Positions 25,299 through 34,346 of a stretch of DNA of 64,000 nt are shown here, piece by piece. This DNA comes from Bordetella pertussis 18323. Its GTDB lineage: Bacteria; Pseudomonadota; Gammaproteobacteria; Burkholderiales; Burkholderiaceae_B. Position numbers and translations under genes: made by a program. Each line of letters begins with the position of its first letter. Position 1 is the first letter of the stretch. The notes under the pieces were generated by a model that saw only the letters and a list, made by a program, of their open reading frames with translations, was not told the DNA's origin and made no database searches. The stretch spans positions 124,001 through 188,000 of the forward strand of contig NC_018518.1 of the NCBI RefSeq assembly GCF_000306945.1, given 5' to 3'.

Positions 25299-26372
25299 CT
25301 AGCCCATCAAGCCCAGTCCGTTCAATCCGCCCAGCGTGGCCGGCCATTGGCGGTCGCGGGCATTCTGCAGCAGGATGCGCGCCCAGGCCATCCAGCCCGA
25401 CCATTCGATGCGCTTGTCCCAGCTGGTTCCCCAGGCCTGCAAGGCCGCCAGGCCGGCGGCGGCCTGCTCGAGGGCGGTGTCGTAGTCCTGCGCGGTCAGC
25501 GCCAGCTGCGCGAGCAGCAGGCGCGGCTCGGCCACCCAGGGGTTGTGGGCGATGGCGGCCTGCAGCAAATGGTGCGCGCTGTCCATTTCGGTCATGGGGT
25601 GCATGCGCGTGATGACCTGCCAGTACAGCGCCGCGGCGGCCGCCTCGTCGCCGGCGTCGAGCACGGCGGTGCAGTGGCCGAAGGCGGGCGGCGTCGGGAT
25701 GCCGGTGCCGGCGGGCAGCGTGGACAAGGGCTGCAGCAGGCGCGAGAGCATGTCCAGGATGCGGGCCGGCGGCTTGAGCGGGCCGGGCCACAGCGAGGCG
25801 GCCCAGTGCGTCGAGGTGTCGCGGCGCTCCTGGTGGGGATAGCCGGCGAAGATCTCGTCCTGCCAGCTATGCCACTGTTCGCCGACGTCGGCCGCCGACA
25901 CCACGATGAAGGCGGCCACCTGGCGCGGCGTCAGCGTCAGCGGCTGGCCGTCGGCGCCCTGCAGCACCAGCCCCGTGGCGCCACGGCCTTCGCCCGCCAG
26001 GATGCGCTGCACGAACTGGGTGCGAGGCATGGCGCAGAACAGGTGCACCCATTGCTCGGCTTCTTCGCCGAGGTACTGGCGCAAGGTGGCGCGCTCGCGC
26101 TCACGGTCGAACAGCGTCAGGTCCACGTACTCGTTGCCGTACACGCTGTGGAACAGACCCAGCAGGCGCACTTCGCGCGGTTGGTTCCACAGCGCCAGCG
26201 TGCGATAGACGCCCAGCAGATGGTGCTTGAACGTGCCGGCCTTGTGCCAGTCTTCGCCGGCGCTGCGCGCAAACAGCAATTCCAGCAGGGCGGGCAGGTC
26301 GGCGTCGATGGCCGCGTAATGATCGGCCAGCAGGGCGCGGGCGTGGGGATGCAGGTCAGCAGAGGACGACAT
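25299..26372 (-). CDS. DUF6817-type protein with helical repeat domain
   Basis: 357 residues from MSSSADLHPHARALLADHY. The first ~170 residues have the DUF6817 pattern (HKAGTFKHHLLGVYRTLALWNQPREVRLLGLFHSVYGNEYVDLTLFD), an HD-like all-helical fold. The C-terminal part is tetratricopeptide-like (AHHLLQAAIAHNPWVAEPRLLLAQLALTAQDYDTALEQAAAGLAAL). Biochemical role unknown. The protein ends GLGLMG with a TAG inside the GCTAGC flank of IS481 copy 3, so the insertion leaves it whole. Confidence 0.7.
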   Translation of the reverse strand: MSSSADLHPHARALLADHYAAIDADLPALLELLFARSAGEDWHKAGTFKHHLLGVYRTLALWNQPREVRLLGLFHSVYGNEYVDLTLFDRERERATLRQYLGEEAEQWVHLFCAMPRTQFVQRILAGEGRGATGLVLQGADGQPLTLTPRQVAAFIVVSAADVGEQWHSWQDEIFAGYPHQERRDTSTHWAASLWPGPLKPPARILDMLSRLLQPLSTLPAGTGIPTPPAFGHCTAVLDAGDEAAAAALYWQVITRMHPMTEMDSAHHLLQAAIAHNPWVAEPRLLLAQLALTAQDYDTALEQAAAGLAALQAWGTSWDKRIEWSGWMAWARILLQNARDRQWPATLGGLNGLGLMG

Positions 26373-26539
26373 GACAGGTACGGCGCAAGGCAAAACCGCT
26401 ATTGTCGCCCGTGGCGGCCCGTACGCTAATAACCGTATGGTCTTTGGATATGCGCTTTCATCGCTTTTCGTTTTGAGGACGGCTTCGTAGAATCGGCCCC
26501 TTGCCGTCCGGCGTTTTTCCTCATCTTCGTGAGCTTTCC

Positions 26540-27334
26540 ATGCGTATCCGCCATCTCGTCGCCGCTTGCGCGGCCCTGTTCAGTATTGCCACCGCGCCTG
26601 CCCTGGCGCAGGACGCCGAATTGAAGGTCGGGGTCACGGTGGGGCCGCATGCGCAGATCGGCGAAGTGGTCAAGAGCGTGGCGGCCAGGGACGGGCTGCG
26701 CGTCACGCTGGTCGAGTTCAGCGACTTCATCCAGCCCAACGCGGCGCTCGACGCCGGCGAACTGGACCTCAACATCTACCAGCACCGGCCCTTCCTGGAT
26801 GCCCAGAACAAGGCGCGCGGCTACCGCCTGGCGCCGGTCGCCAGCGCGGTGGTGCAGCAGATGGGCGTGTATTCCAGGCGTCACCAGACGCTGGACGCCT
26901 TGCCGCAGGGCGCCAAGGTGGCGATACCCAACGACCCGACCAATGGCGCGCGCGCCCTGCTGGTGTTGCAGGCGGCCAGCCTGATCGAGCTCAAGCCGGG
27001 CGTCACGGTCAACGCGTCGTTGTTCGACATCGCCGCCAACCCCAGGAACCTGAAGTTCCTCGAAATCGAGGCGGCGCAATTGCCGCACTCGCTGGCCGAC
27101 GTGGATGCCGCGGCGGTGAATTCGGCCTATGCCATTCCGGCCGGGCTGTCGCCGGCGCGCGACGCGCTGGCCCTGGAGAGCAAGGACGCGCCGTTTGCCG
27201 TGGTGGTGATCGCCGCGCGTGAAGACAACAAGAACGATCCGCGCATCGCGCGCTTTATCAAGGCGTACCAGTCCGAAGAGGTCAAGCAGTTCGTGGCCCG
27301 GCAGTTTCCGGGCGCCTACAGCACGTCGTGGTAA
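26540..27334 (+). CDS. MetQ/NlpA-family periplasmic binding protein
   Basis: 264 residues. A signal peptide (MRIRHLVAACAALFSIATAP, cleavage after ALA) is followed by the NlpA/MetQ core: LKVGVTVGPHAQIGEVVKSV, LDLNIYQHRPFLDAQNK, VAIPNDPTNGARALLVLQAASLIELKPG and VNSAYAIPAGLSP. The family binds methionine or related compounds for an ABC importer. There is no lipobox cysteine, so it should be soluble. No metN/metI permease lies next to it, so it must work with a distant transporter. It is isolated between a DUF6817 gene and the sulfite reductase block. Confidence 0.88.
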   Translation: MRIRHLVAACAALFSIATAPALAQDAELKVGVTVGPHAQIGEVVKSVAARDGLRVTLVEFSDFIQPNAALDAGELDLNIYQHRPFLDAQNKARGYRLAPVASAVVQQMGVYSRRHQTLDALPQGAKVAIPNDPTNGARALLVLQAASLIELKPGVTVNASLFDIAANPRNLKFLEIEAAQLPHSLADVDAAAVNSAYAIPAGLSPARDALALESKDAPFAVVVIAAREDNKNDPRIARFIKAYQSEEVKQFVARQFPGAYSTSW

Positions 27335-27373
27335 GCAAGCGCGCGGCCGCCGCGCTGGCGCGGCGGCCCTGTT

Positions 27374-27898
27374 TCAGGCCGCCAGGGGGGCCGGGTAGGT
27401 GTGCTGGTAGTGCACGCTGAAGGTGCGGAAGGCGGCCAGCGCCCGCTGCGGATCGTGGCCGGGCTTGACCAGGAAGCTGTCGAAACCCACGCGCGCCTGG
27501 TAGTGGATGGTGTCGATCATGACATCGCCCACGGCGCGCAATTCTCCGTCCCACCCGTAGCGGCGGCGCAGCAACTGCGCCAGCGAATAGCCGCGCCCAT
27601 CCGTATAGACCGGAAACTCGATGGCGATGAAGGACAGCGCGGCCCGGTCGAGCTCGCCGTCGGGGCCGGTCAGTTCGTCCAGCCGCGCATCCGGCGGCAG
27701 CTGCACGCCCACCGGATGACGGCGCGCACGCAGCGTCGCGGCGGCGGCCTTCCAGGTGGCCAGCGTCACCAGCCAGCCGGGTTCGTCGGGCGGCGTCTGG
27801 TCGGCGGGGCCGTCGGCCTCGGGGGTGAACAGGCGCGCGTCGTCGGCCTGCAGGCGGCCGGCGCGGATCAGGTGGTCGGGGTGGCTGGCTTCAGGCAT
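27374..27898 (-). CDS. DUF934 protein of sulfite reduction
   Basis: 174 residues from MPEASHPDHLIRAGRL. DUF934 marks: DARLDELTGPDGELDRAALSFIAIEFPVYTDGRGYSLAQLLRRRYGWDGELRAVGDVMIDTIHYQARVGFDSF. The family is always encoded with a nitrite/sulfite reductase and is thought to help assimilatory sulfite reduction. It overlaps the reductase stop by 8 bases, so the pair is translated together. Confidence 0.85.
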   Translation of the reverse strand: MPEASHPDHLIRAGRLQADDARLFTPEADGPADQTPPDEPGWLVTLATWKAAAATLRARRHPVGVQLPPDARLDELTGPDGELDRAALSFIAIEFPVYTDGRGYSLAQLLRRRYGWDGELRAVGDVMIDTIHYQARVGFDSFLVKPGHDPQRALAAFRTFSVHYQHTYPAPLAA

Positions 27899-29633
27899 GA
27901 GCGGGCTCTTGCTGGGAGGCGAGTTTGGCGACGGCCGGGTCGGCGTAGACGTCGCGCTTGAAGGGGTCGATGCCGACGCGGTCGACCACGTCGATGAAGC
28001 GTTCGGCGTCGCTGTCACGCAATTCCAGGTAGGTGCGGATCAGGCGATCGATCACGTCGGGGATCTGCGTGCGTGCGAACGACGGGCCGATGATGCGGCC
28101 GATGGCCGCGCCGCCGCCGCGCGGCGACTCCAGGTCGGGCAGCGGCTTGGCCGCGCCATTCTGGCGGCCGCCCAGCGTCACCTGGTACCACTCCTCGCCG
28201 GCCTTGTCCACGCCGAGTATGCCGATGTGCCCGACGTGGTGATGCCCGCAGGAATTGATGCAGCCCGAGATGTTCAGGTCCAGTTCGCCGATTTCGAACA
28301 GGTAGTCGAGATCGTCGAAGCGGCGCTGGATGGATTCGGCCACCGGGATGGAGACGGCATTGGCCAGGGCGCAGAAGTCGCCGCCCGGACAGGCGATGAT
28401 ATTGGTCAGCAGGCCGATATTGGGGGTGGCCAGGTTAAGTTGCTGCAGCTCCTGCCAGAGGTCGTGCAGCCGGGCCCGGCGCACGTCGGCCAGGACCAGG
28501 TTCTGCTCGTGCGAGACCCGCAGTTCGCCGAAGCCATAGCGTTCGGACAGGCCAGCCACCGCGTCCATCTGGTCGGCGGTGATGTCGCCGGGCGGCACGC
28601 CGGTGGCCTTCAGCGACACCGTCACGGCCGCATAGCCCGCCACCTTGTGCGCGCGCACGTTGGTGCGCAGCCAGCGCGCGAAGCGCGGGTAGGCCTGGGC
28701 GCGGGCGTCCGTGGGATCGGGCTCGCTGGCCGCGGCGCTGTCGTAGTCGGGCCAGACGAAGCGGCCCGCGATGGTGTTCAGCTGGTCCTCGGTGATCGTA
28801 TCGGGGCCGTCCTTGAGCGATTGCCACTCCTGCTCGACCTCGCGCGCGTAGACCTCGGGCGTGAGATCCTTGACCAGGATCTTGATCCGCGCCTTGAACT
28901 TGTTGTCGCGCCGGCCATGCAGGTTGTACACGCGCAACGCCGCCTGCAGATAGGTCAGCAGGTGCTGCCAGGGCACGAACGGATTGATCAGGTGGCCCAC
29001 CATGGGCGTGCGTCCCAGCCCGCCGCCGACCCAGAAGCGAAAACCCAGCTGGCCGTCGCGCTCGACCGCTTGCAGGCCGATGTCGTGTACGCCCACCGCC
29101 GCGCGGTCTTCGACCGCGCCGCTGACGGCGATCTTGAACTTGCGCGGCAGGAAGGCGAACTCGGGGTGCAGGGTCGACCACTGGCGGATGATCTCGCACC
29201 ACACCAGCGGATTGACCAGTTCGTCGGGGGCGACGCCGGCGAAGTGGTCGCTGGTGGTGTTGCGGATGCAATTGCCGCTGGTCTGGATCGAATGCATCTG
29301 CACCGAAGCCAGTTCGGCCAGGATGGCCGGCACGTCTTCCAGGCGCGGCCAGTTGAACTGCATGTTCTGGCGCGTCGAGAAGTGGCCGTAGCCGCGGTCC
29401 CAGGTGCGTGCGATATGCGCCAGCTTGCGCAACTGGCGCGCGGCCAGCATGCCGTAGGGAATGGCAATGCGCAGCATGGGCGCGTGGCGCTGGATGTAAA
29501 GCCCGTTCTGCAGGCGCAGGGTGCGGAACTCGTCTTCGGTCAGCTGGCCGTCGAGAAAGCGCCGCGTCTGGTCCGAGAATTGTTTCACACGCTCTTCGAC
29601 CAGTTGCTGGTCGACTGGATCGTACACGTACAT
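27891..29633 (-). CDS. cysI: sulfite reductase (hemoprotein, CysI type)
   Basis: 580 residues with the two-repeat siroheme/4Fe-4S reductase fold. Substrate-side residues lie in GHFSTRQNMQFNWPRL and SGNCIRNTTSDHFAG; the cofactor cysteines are in CPGGDFCALAN and NISGCINSCGHHHVGHIG (CX5C and CX3C). It reduces sulfite to sulfide for cysteine synthesis in the cytoplasm. It forms a two-gene operon with DUF934. Nitrite reductase is an alternative label for the family, but the DUF934 partner favours sulfite. Confidence 0.88.
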   Translation of the reverse strand: MYVYDPVDQQLVEERVKQFSDQTRRFLDGQLTEDEFRTLRLQNGLYIQRHAPMLRIAIPYGMLAARQLRKLAHIARTWDRGYGHFSTRQNMQFNWPRLEDVPAILAELASVQMHSIQTSGNCIRNTTSDHFAGVAPDELVNPLVWCEIIRQWSTLHPEFAFLPRKFKIAVSGAVEDRAAVGVHDIGLQAVERDGQLGFRFWVGGGLGRTPMVGHLINPFVPWQHLLTYLQAALRVYNLHGRRDNKFKARIKILVKDLTPEVYAREVEQEWQSLKDGPDTITEDQLNTIAGRFVWPDYDSAAASEPDPTDARAQAYPRFARWLRTNVRAHKVAGYAAVTVSLKATGVPPGDITADQMDAVAGLSERYGFGELRVSHEQNLVLADVRRARLHDLWQELQQLNLATPNIGLLTNIIACPGGDFCALANAVSIPVAESIQRRFDDLDYLFEIGELDLNISGCINSCGHHHVGHIGILGVDKAGEEWYQVTLGGRQNGAAKPLPDLESPRGGGAAIGRIIGPSFARTQIPDVIDRLIRTYLELRDSDAERFIDVVDRVGIDPFKRDVYADPAVAKLASQQEPAHA

Positions 29634-29804
29634 GTCTTACTGCCCTTCGGGGTGCGATGCATGGCGCGGGCAAGCCCGGAAGACGCCATCCTGGATTGAT
29701 GCACATAACCGTAGCAGCACAGCCAACCCGCCGTCTAAGTCATTCTGGTAATAACGGTATAGCGAGGGCGGGGAAGCGCGTTGGAGCCTGGCGGGCAAAG
29801 TCAG

Positions 29805-29838
29805 CGGGTGCCTGTCCCCCTGCGGGGACAGGCACCCG
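29805..29838. repeat. 15 bp perfect hairpin, likely dispersed Bordetella element
   Basis: CGGGTGCCTGTCCCC, loop CTGC, then the exact complement. It sits 4 bases beyond the stop of the livF-type gene and may end that operon, though neither strand has a T-run. I recall GTGCCTGTCCCC hairpins as recurrent in Bordetella intergenic regions; that memory is not checkable here. Confidence 0.6.
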
Positions 29839-29842
29839 GGGA

Positions 29843-30601
29843 TCAGTCTATCTTGTAGTCCATCCACGACGCGACCATGTCGCGCAGGCCGCCGTCGTGG
29901 CCGAATTGTTCGTGGGCGCCTTCGGCCTTGTTGCGGCCGAGTTCGAGGATGTACATGTAGTCGGAGATCTCGGCGCAGCGGCGCACGTTCTGGTCGACCA
30001 GGATGACGGTCATGCCTTCGTCGGCGAAGCCGCGCACCAGGGCGTAGATTTCCTTGGAAATCTTGGGTGCCAGCATGGCGGTGGGTTCGTCCAGCAGGAT
30101 GACCGAGGGCTCGATCAGCAGGGCGCGGCCGAACTCGACGAAGCGCTGCTGGCCGCCGCTCATGCTGGAGACGGGATCGTGGCGCTTCTGCGCCAGGATG
30201 GGAAAGCGTTGGTAGACCGAGTCGATGCGGCGGCGCACCTTGTCCTTGTCGCGGCGAAACGGCCAGCATCCCAGCACCAGGTTGTCCTCGACCGACAGCT
30301 CGCCGAACAGGCTGCGGTGCTGCGGGACGAAGGCCACGCCGCTGGCGGCGCGCTCGTGCGAGGGCTGGCGGCTGATGTCCTGGCCGCGCAGCACGATGCG
30401 GCCGCCGCGCAGCGGCAAAAAGCCGAACAGGGTCTTGAGCACGGTGGACTTGCCCGCGCCGTTGGGGCCGATGATGCCGGTGACCTGGCCGGCGCGCGCC
30501 TGTACGTTGACCCCGTTGAGAATGGTGATGTCGCCGTGGTAGGCCACGGTGACATGGTCCAGGGCGAACACCGGCTCGGTCGTGGCGGCGGAGGTCGGCA
30601 T
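29843..30601 (-). CDS. branched-chain/amide ABC importer ATPase (LivF type)
   Basis: 252 residues. Walker A GPNGAGKST, signature SMSGGQQRF and Walker B SVILLDEPTA, in the LivF-type order; C terminus RDMVASWMDYKID. It powers the importer made with the LivG-like ATPase and the two permeases upstream. It lies two bases after the LivG-like stop. The gene set with an amidase points to amide or amino-acid-like substrates. Confidence 0.88.
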   Translation of the reverse strand: MPTSAATTEPVFALDHVTVAYHGDITILNGVNVQARAGQVTGIIGPNGAGKSTVLKTLFGFLPLRGGRIVLRGQDISRQPSHERAASGVAFVPQHRSLFGELSVEDNLVLGCWPFRRDKDKVRRRIDSVYQRFPILAQKRHDPVSSMSGGQQRFVEFGRALLIEPSVILLDEPTAMLAPKISKEIYALVRGFADEGMTVILVDQNVRRCAEISDYMYILELGRNKAEGAHEQFGHDGGLRDMVASWMDYKID

Positions 30602-30603
30602 GG

Positions 30604-31311
30604 TCAGGCTCCCAGGTAGGCTTCGATCACGCGCGGATCGGTGCGCACGCGATCGGCGTCGCCTTCGCACAGGATCGCGCCTTCGTTCATGACGATGATG
30701 TGGTGCGACAGCTGGTAGATCGAGGTCAGGTCGTGCGAGACCAGCACCACGGAGCAGCCATGCTCGGTCGGGACGTCGCGGATGATGCCGATGAGCAGTT
30801 GCGCCAGGGCCGGGTTGACGCCGGCAAACGGCTCGTCGAGCAGGATGACCTTGGGCTGCGCCACCATGATGCGCGCCAGCTCCAGCAGCTTCTGTTGTCC
30901 GCCGGACAGTTCTTCGGCATGGTTGTGGCGCAGGCGGTGTAACTCGACCTTGTGCAGCCAGTATTCGGATTGCGCGTAGCGCTCGTCGGCGTTGCGGCTG
31001 GTCTGCTGCTGCGCGACGTCCAGGTTGTCCAGCAGGCTGAGGTGCTGGAACACGCGCGGGACCTGGAAAGTGCGGCCCACGCCCAGGCGCGCCACCTCGT
31101 GGACCTGCTTGCCGGCGATTTCGGCGCCGTCCAGCGCGATGCTGCCGGCGTCGGGCACATACAGGCCGTTGATGCAGTTGAGCATGGTGGTCTTGCCCGA
31201 CCCGTTCATGCCGATGATGCCGAGAATGGCGGCGCGCGGCACGTGCAGGTCGACGCCGCGCAGCGCCACCAGCCCGCCGAAGCGCTTTTGCAGATTGCTG
31301 ACTTTCAACAT
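30604..31311 (-). CDS. branched-chain/amide ABC importer ATPase (LivG type)
   Basis: 235 residues. Walker A GMNGSGKTT, signature LSGGQQKLLEL and Walker B VILLDEPFAGVNPALAQLL, with ending RTDPRVIEAYLGA typical of LivG. It works as a heterodimer with the LivF-like subunit on the cytoplasmic face. Third of four genes in a tight minus-strand operon, 16 bases from the LivH-like stop. Confidence 0.88.
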   Translation of the reverse strand: MLKVSNLQKRFGGLVALRGVDLHVPRAAILGIIGMNGSGKTTMLNCINGLYVPDAGSIALDGAEIAGKQVHEVARLGVGRTFQVPRVFQHLSLLDNLDVAQQQTSRNADERYAQSEYWLHKVELHRLRHNHAEELSGGQQKLLELARIMVAQPKVILLDEPFAGVNPALAQLLIGIIRDVPTEHGCSVVLVSHDLTSIYQLSHHIIVMNEGAILCEGDADRVRTDPRVIEAYLGA

Positions 31312-31327
31312 GGGCGACGGTCTCCGA

Positions 31328-32209
31328 TCAGCGCAGGGCGCGGTGGCCGAACAGCCCGGTGGGCCGCACGAAGATCATGGCCACCATCAGCACGAAGCCG
31401 CAGATCGTGGCGATGGAGGGGTTGAAGAACACCACCGAAACCTGTTCGGTGACGCCGAACAGCATGGCGCCGACCAGCGCACCCACGGGATGGCCCAGCC
31501 CGCCCAGCACGATGACGATGAAGCCGATCAGGGTGTAGTCGTTGCCCATGAAGGGGGAAAATGCCGGGAACACCATGGCCACCAGCACGCCCGTGACGGC
31601 GGCCAGGCCGATGCCCAGGCCGAACGCCACGGCCGACAGCCGCTCGACGTTGATGCCGACGATACGCACGGCGTCGCGGTTCATGATGATGGCGCGCAGC
31701 GCCTTGCCCAACTGGGTGCGGTACAGGAACCAGGCCAGCACGGCGACCACGGCCAGCGCGATGGCCAGGGCGATCAGGCGCACGGTCGGGATCAGCACCG
31801 GCCCGATCTTGAAGAACACCGGTTCGATCTCGTAGGGCAGCGAACGTGCGTCGGCCTCGAAGGCCAGCAGCATGATGGCTCCCAGCATGATGGACACGCC
31901 GAACATGAGCAGCAGCGAGCTGATTTCGGGGTCGTCGGCCTTGGACAGGCGCGGGATCAGCACGAAATACAGCACGTAGCCGGCCAGGAAGAAGGCGCCG
32001 AAGGCCAGCGGCAATGCCAGCAGCGGGTCGATGCCGGCGTATTCGAGCAGGTAGTAGGCAAAGTAGGCGCCCAGCACCAGGAACTCGCCGTGCGCGAAGT
32101 TCACCACGCGCAGCACGCCGAAGATCACGTTCAGGCCCACGCCGATCAGGCCGTAGATGGCGCCCAGGATCAGGCCGTTGACCAGGCCCTGGATAATCAG
32201 TCCGCTCAT
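31328..32209 (-). CDS. ABC importer permease (LivH type)
   Basis: 293 residues with about eight transmembrane segments, beginning MSGLIIQGLVNGLILGAIYGLIGVGLNVIFGVLRVVNFAHGEFLVLGAY. The ALRA/NRDAVRIVGINVERL segment is the cytoplasmic coupling loop. LivH-family permease. It starts 10 bases after the LivM-like stop. Confidence 0.88.
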   Translation of the reverse strand: MSGLIIQGLVNGLILGAIYGLIGVGLNVIFGVLRVVNFAHGEFLVLGAYFAYYLLEYAGIDPLLALPLAFGAFFLAGYVLYFVLIPRLSKADDPEISSLLLMFGVSIMLGAIMLLAFEADARSLPYEIEPVFFKIGPVLIPTVRLIALAIALAVVAVLAWFLYRTQLGKALRAIIMNRDAVRIVGINVERLSAVAFGLGIGLAAVTGVLVAMVFPAFSPFMGNDYTLIGFIVIVLGGLGHPVGALVGAMLFGVTEQVSVVFFNPSIATICGFVLMVAMIFVRPTGLFGHRALR

Positions 32210-32219
32210 GTCCGGCTCC

Positions 32220-33206
32220 TCAGGCGATGTATTGGCGCAGTTGCGGGTAGCGCTTGAGCAGGCTGCCGACGATGCCGCGCGGCAGGAACAGCATCAGCAG
32301 CACGATCACCAGGCCCAGCAGCAGGTTGAGCACCGGGAATTTCTGCCAGATCAGGTGGTCGATGCCCAGCAGCGCCAGCGTGCCGACGACCGGGCCGATG
32401 ATGGTGCCGAAACCGCCGGCCATGGCGTAGATGATGCTCTTGGCGGTGATGAGGACGTGGAAGGCGTATTCCGGATCGACCACGTTGGTGTACCAGGCCT
32501 CGATGCCGCCGGCCAGGGCCGGGAACAGCGCCGCCAGCAACCAGGCCTTCAGGCGCGTGCGCGGCACGTGGATGCCGACGCAGGCGGCCGCCGCGTCGTC
32601 GTCGCGGATGGCCTTGAGAGCCTTGCCCAGGCGCGATATCGAGAGCCAGGCGACGGTGGCCAGCGTGGCGGCCATGACGGCCAGCATGGCGTAGTAGCTG
32701 TGGGTCGGGTTGTTGGCGCTGGAGAGGATCAGCCCCATGCTGCCGCCGGTGAAGCCGTCGGGCAGGTTGGAGATCAGCAGCCGCATGATGGTGGCCAGCG
32801 CCAGGCTGACGATGCCGAAGTACACGCCGCGCAGCCGCAGGGTGGGCGCGAACAGCAGCGCGATCAGCAGGCCGACCACGCTGGCGGCGGCCAGCGACGG
32901 CAGGATGGGCCAGCCCAGCACCTTGTAGCAGATGCCGGTGGCGTACGAGCCGACGCCGTAGAACACCACGAAGCCGAATGGCAGGTAGCCGGTAAAGCCC
33001 ACGCAGATGTTCATCGCGCTGGCCATGGTGACCCACAGCATCAGGTAGAACGCGAACGAGATGTTCGACGTTGCCATCGGCACGACGGCCAGGCCGAGGG
33101 TCAGGACGGCGAAGATGCCGGTGGCAATGCGGGTGCGCGTGCGTTGCGCCTGCTGGTCCTGCAGGCGGTGGGACGCGTGCGCCGAGGCGGCAAGGCTGCT
33201 GCTCAT
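32220..33206 (-). CDS. ABC importer permease (LivM type)
   Basis: 328 residues from MSSSLAASAHASHRLQD, selected for the GGAGGGAG site directly upstream. LivM signature regions MNICVGFTGYLPFGFVVFYGVGSYA and GSMGLILSSANNP, the loop LGKALKAIRDDDAAAACVGIHVPRTRLKAW, and several membrane helices are visible. First gene of the importer operon, 101 bases downstream of the LysR-type gene. Confidence 0.88.
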   Translation of the reverse strand: MSSSLAASAHASHRLQDQQAQRTRTRIATGIFAVLTLGLAVVPMATSNISFAFYLMLWVTMASAMNICVGFTGYLPFGFVVFYGVGSYATGICYKVLGWPILPSLAAASVVGLLIALLFAPTLRLRGVYFGIVSLALATIMRLLISNLPDGFTGGSMGLILSSANNPTHSYYAMLAVMAATLATVAWLSISRLGKALKAIRDDDAAAACVGIHVPRTRLKAWLLAALFPALAGGIEAWYTNVVDPEYAFHVLITAKSIIYAMAGGFGTIIGPVVGTLALLGIDHLIWQKFPVLNLLLGLVIVLLMLFLPRGIVGSLLKRYPQLRQYIA

Positions 33207-33292
33207 GACTCCCTCCGGGCCGGTGTGGAAAAAAGTGGCCATCTTATCGGAGTCGATTATGAAACGTTTGGGGTGCCAAAACCATAACTACA

Positions 33293-33307
33293 GGTTAAGT
33301 ATTAACC
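33293..33307. promoter_or_regulatory. palindrome upstream of the importer operon
   Basis: GGTTAAGTATTAACC, a perfect 6+6 inverted repeat with a three-base centre, ending at the LysR-type gene's stop and about 87 bases before the LivM-like start. Candidate LysR-type binding site for the operon promoter. Confidence 0.5.
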
Positions 33308-34225
33308 CTAGTCAGCCTTGGAAAACGACTCCGTCAGCACGTCGCGCAGGTGCGGGATGAACTCGGCGGCGATGCGCGAGAGCGGGCGGTTGTTGGCGTG
33401 GACGGCGCTGATGTGCAGCGGGATGTCCTCGGCCAGCGGCACGATGGCGATCTCGGGCCAGATGTTCTGCATGACCGTGAATTCGTCGACGATGGCGATG
33501 CCCGCGCCCGCGTTGACCAGGGCGCAGGCCAGCTGGCTCCAGGGCACGTCGGCGCACATGCGGCAGGGCAGGCCGGCCTGTTCGAAGGCGCTTTGCACCA
33601 GCATGCCGTAGGGCATGCGCGTGCCGACCACGATATGGGGGTGGGGCGACAGGTCGGCCAGCGTGACCTGCCCGCGCTCAGCCAGCGGGTGGCTGCGCGG
33701 GATGGCGGCCACCATGCGGCCCGTATGCAGCGGCAGCGAGGTCAGGAACGGGTGGTCGGCCTGCATGACGACCAGGCCCAGCTCGGTCTCGTCGTGCAGT
33801 ACGTCGTTGATGAGGTGCGGCAGGGCGGTGGCGTTCAGGCGCAGCAGGATGTCGGCGTGGGTGCGCTGGAAGCGCGCCACGGCGCGCGGCACCAGGTACT
33901 GGGCCAGGCTGGGGATCGAGGTCAGCCGCAGCACGCCGGCGCCATGCCCGGCCAGGGCGTCGGCCAGGTCGTTGACGCGCTGCATCATGCGCTGGGTCTT
34001 TTCGATTTCCTCGAAAAGAATGCGCACTTCCGGGGTGGGCTGCAGCCGGCCGCGCACGCGTTCGAACAGGTTCAGGCCCAGCTGTTTCTCGGTCTGCGCC
34101 AGCATGCGGCTGACCGCCGGCTGGCTGATGTTCAGCAGCCGGGCGGCGCCGCTGATCGAGCCGGCGGTGACGATGGCCCACAGCATTTCGGTCTGGCGGT
34201 AGCTCAGTTTATTCAAAGCGTGCAC
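33308..34225 (-). CDS. LysR-type transcriptional regulator
   Basis: 305 residues. N-terminal winged helix-turn-helix (YRQTEMLWAIVTAGSISGAARLLNISQPAVSRMLAQTEKQLGLNLFERVRGRLQPT) and a periplasmic-binding-like effector domain (ELGLVVMQADHPFLTSLPLHTGRMVAAIPRSHPLAERG). It sits between the importer operon (same strand) and the divergent binding-protein gene, so it very likely regulates both. The stop TAG is part of an unoccupied CTAG. Confidence 0.88.
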   Translation of the reverse strand: MHALNKLSYRQTEMLWAIVTAGSISGAARLLNISQPAVSRMLAQTEKQLGLNLFERVRGRLQPTPEVRILFEEIEKTQRMMQRVNDLADALAGHGAGVLRLTSIPSLAQYLVPRAVARFQRTHADILLRLNATALPHLINDVLHDETELGLVVMQADHPFLTSLPLHTGRMVAAIPRSHPLAERGQVTLADLSPHPHIVVGTRMPYGMLVQSAFEQAGLPCRMCADVPWSQLACALVNAGAGIAIVDEFTVMQNIWPEIAIVPLAEDIPLHISAVHANNRPLSRIAAEFIPHLRDVLTESFSKAD

Positions 34226-34258
34226 TCCATGCCTATTTGTTATACGCTATTTCTCGAG

Positions 34259-34277
34259 TTGCTCAAAGCGTGAGCAA
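34259..34277. promoter_or_regulatory. operator-like palindrome between LysR gene and binding-protein gene
   Basis: TTGCTCAAAGCGTGAGCAA: seven-base arms around AAGCG in the divergent promoter region. The related TTCAAAGCGTGCA lies at the start of the LysR-type gene (34212-34224). Suits autoregulation plus activation. Confidence 0.6.
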
Positions 34278-34346
34278 TTCCAGCCTGTCCGCCCTGGTGC
34301 GGCAATGTCCGGTGGTTCCTATCTGTGCAATGCAAGGAGCATTTCC

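Noticed and set aside
31328..33206. Long Gln/His-rich frames on the plus strand over the LivH/LivM genes
   Set aside because: Complement of membrane-helix codons gives Gln/His/Asp-rich false frames; the minus-strand permeases are clear.
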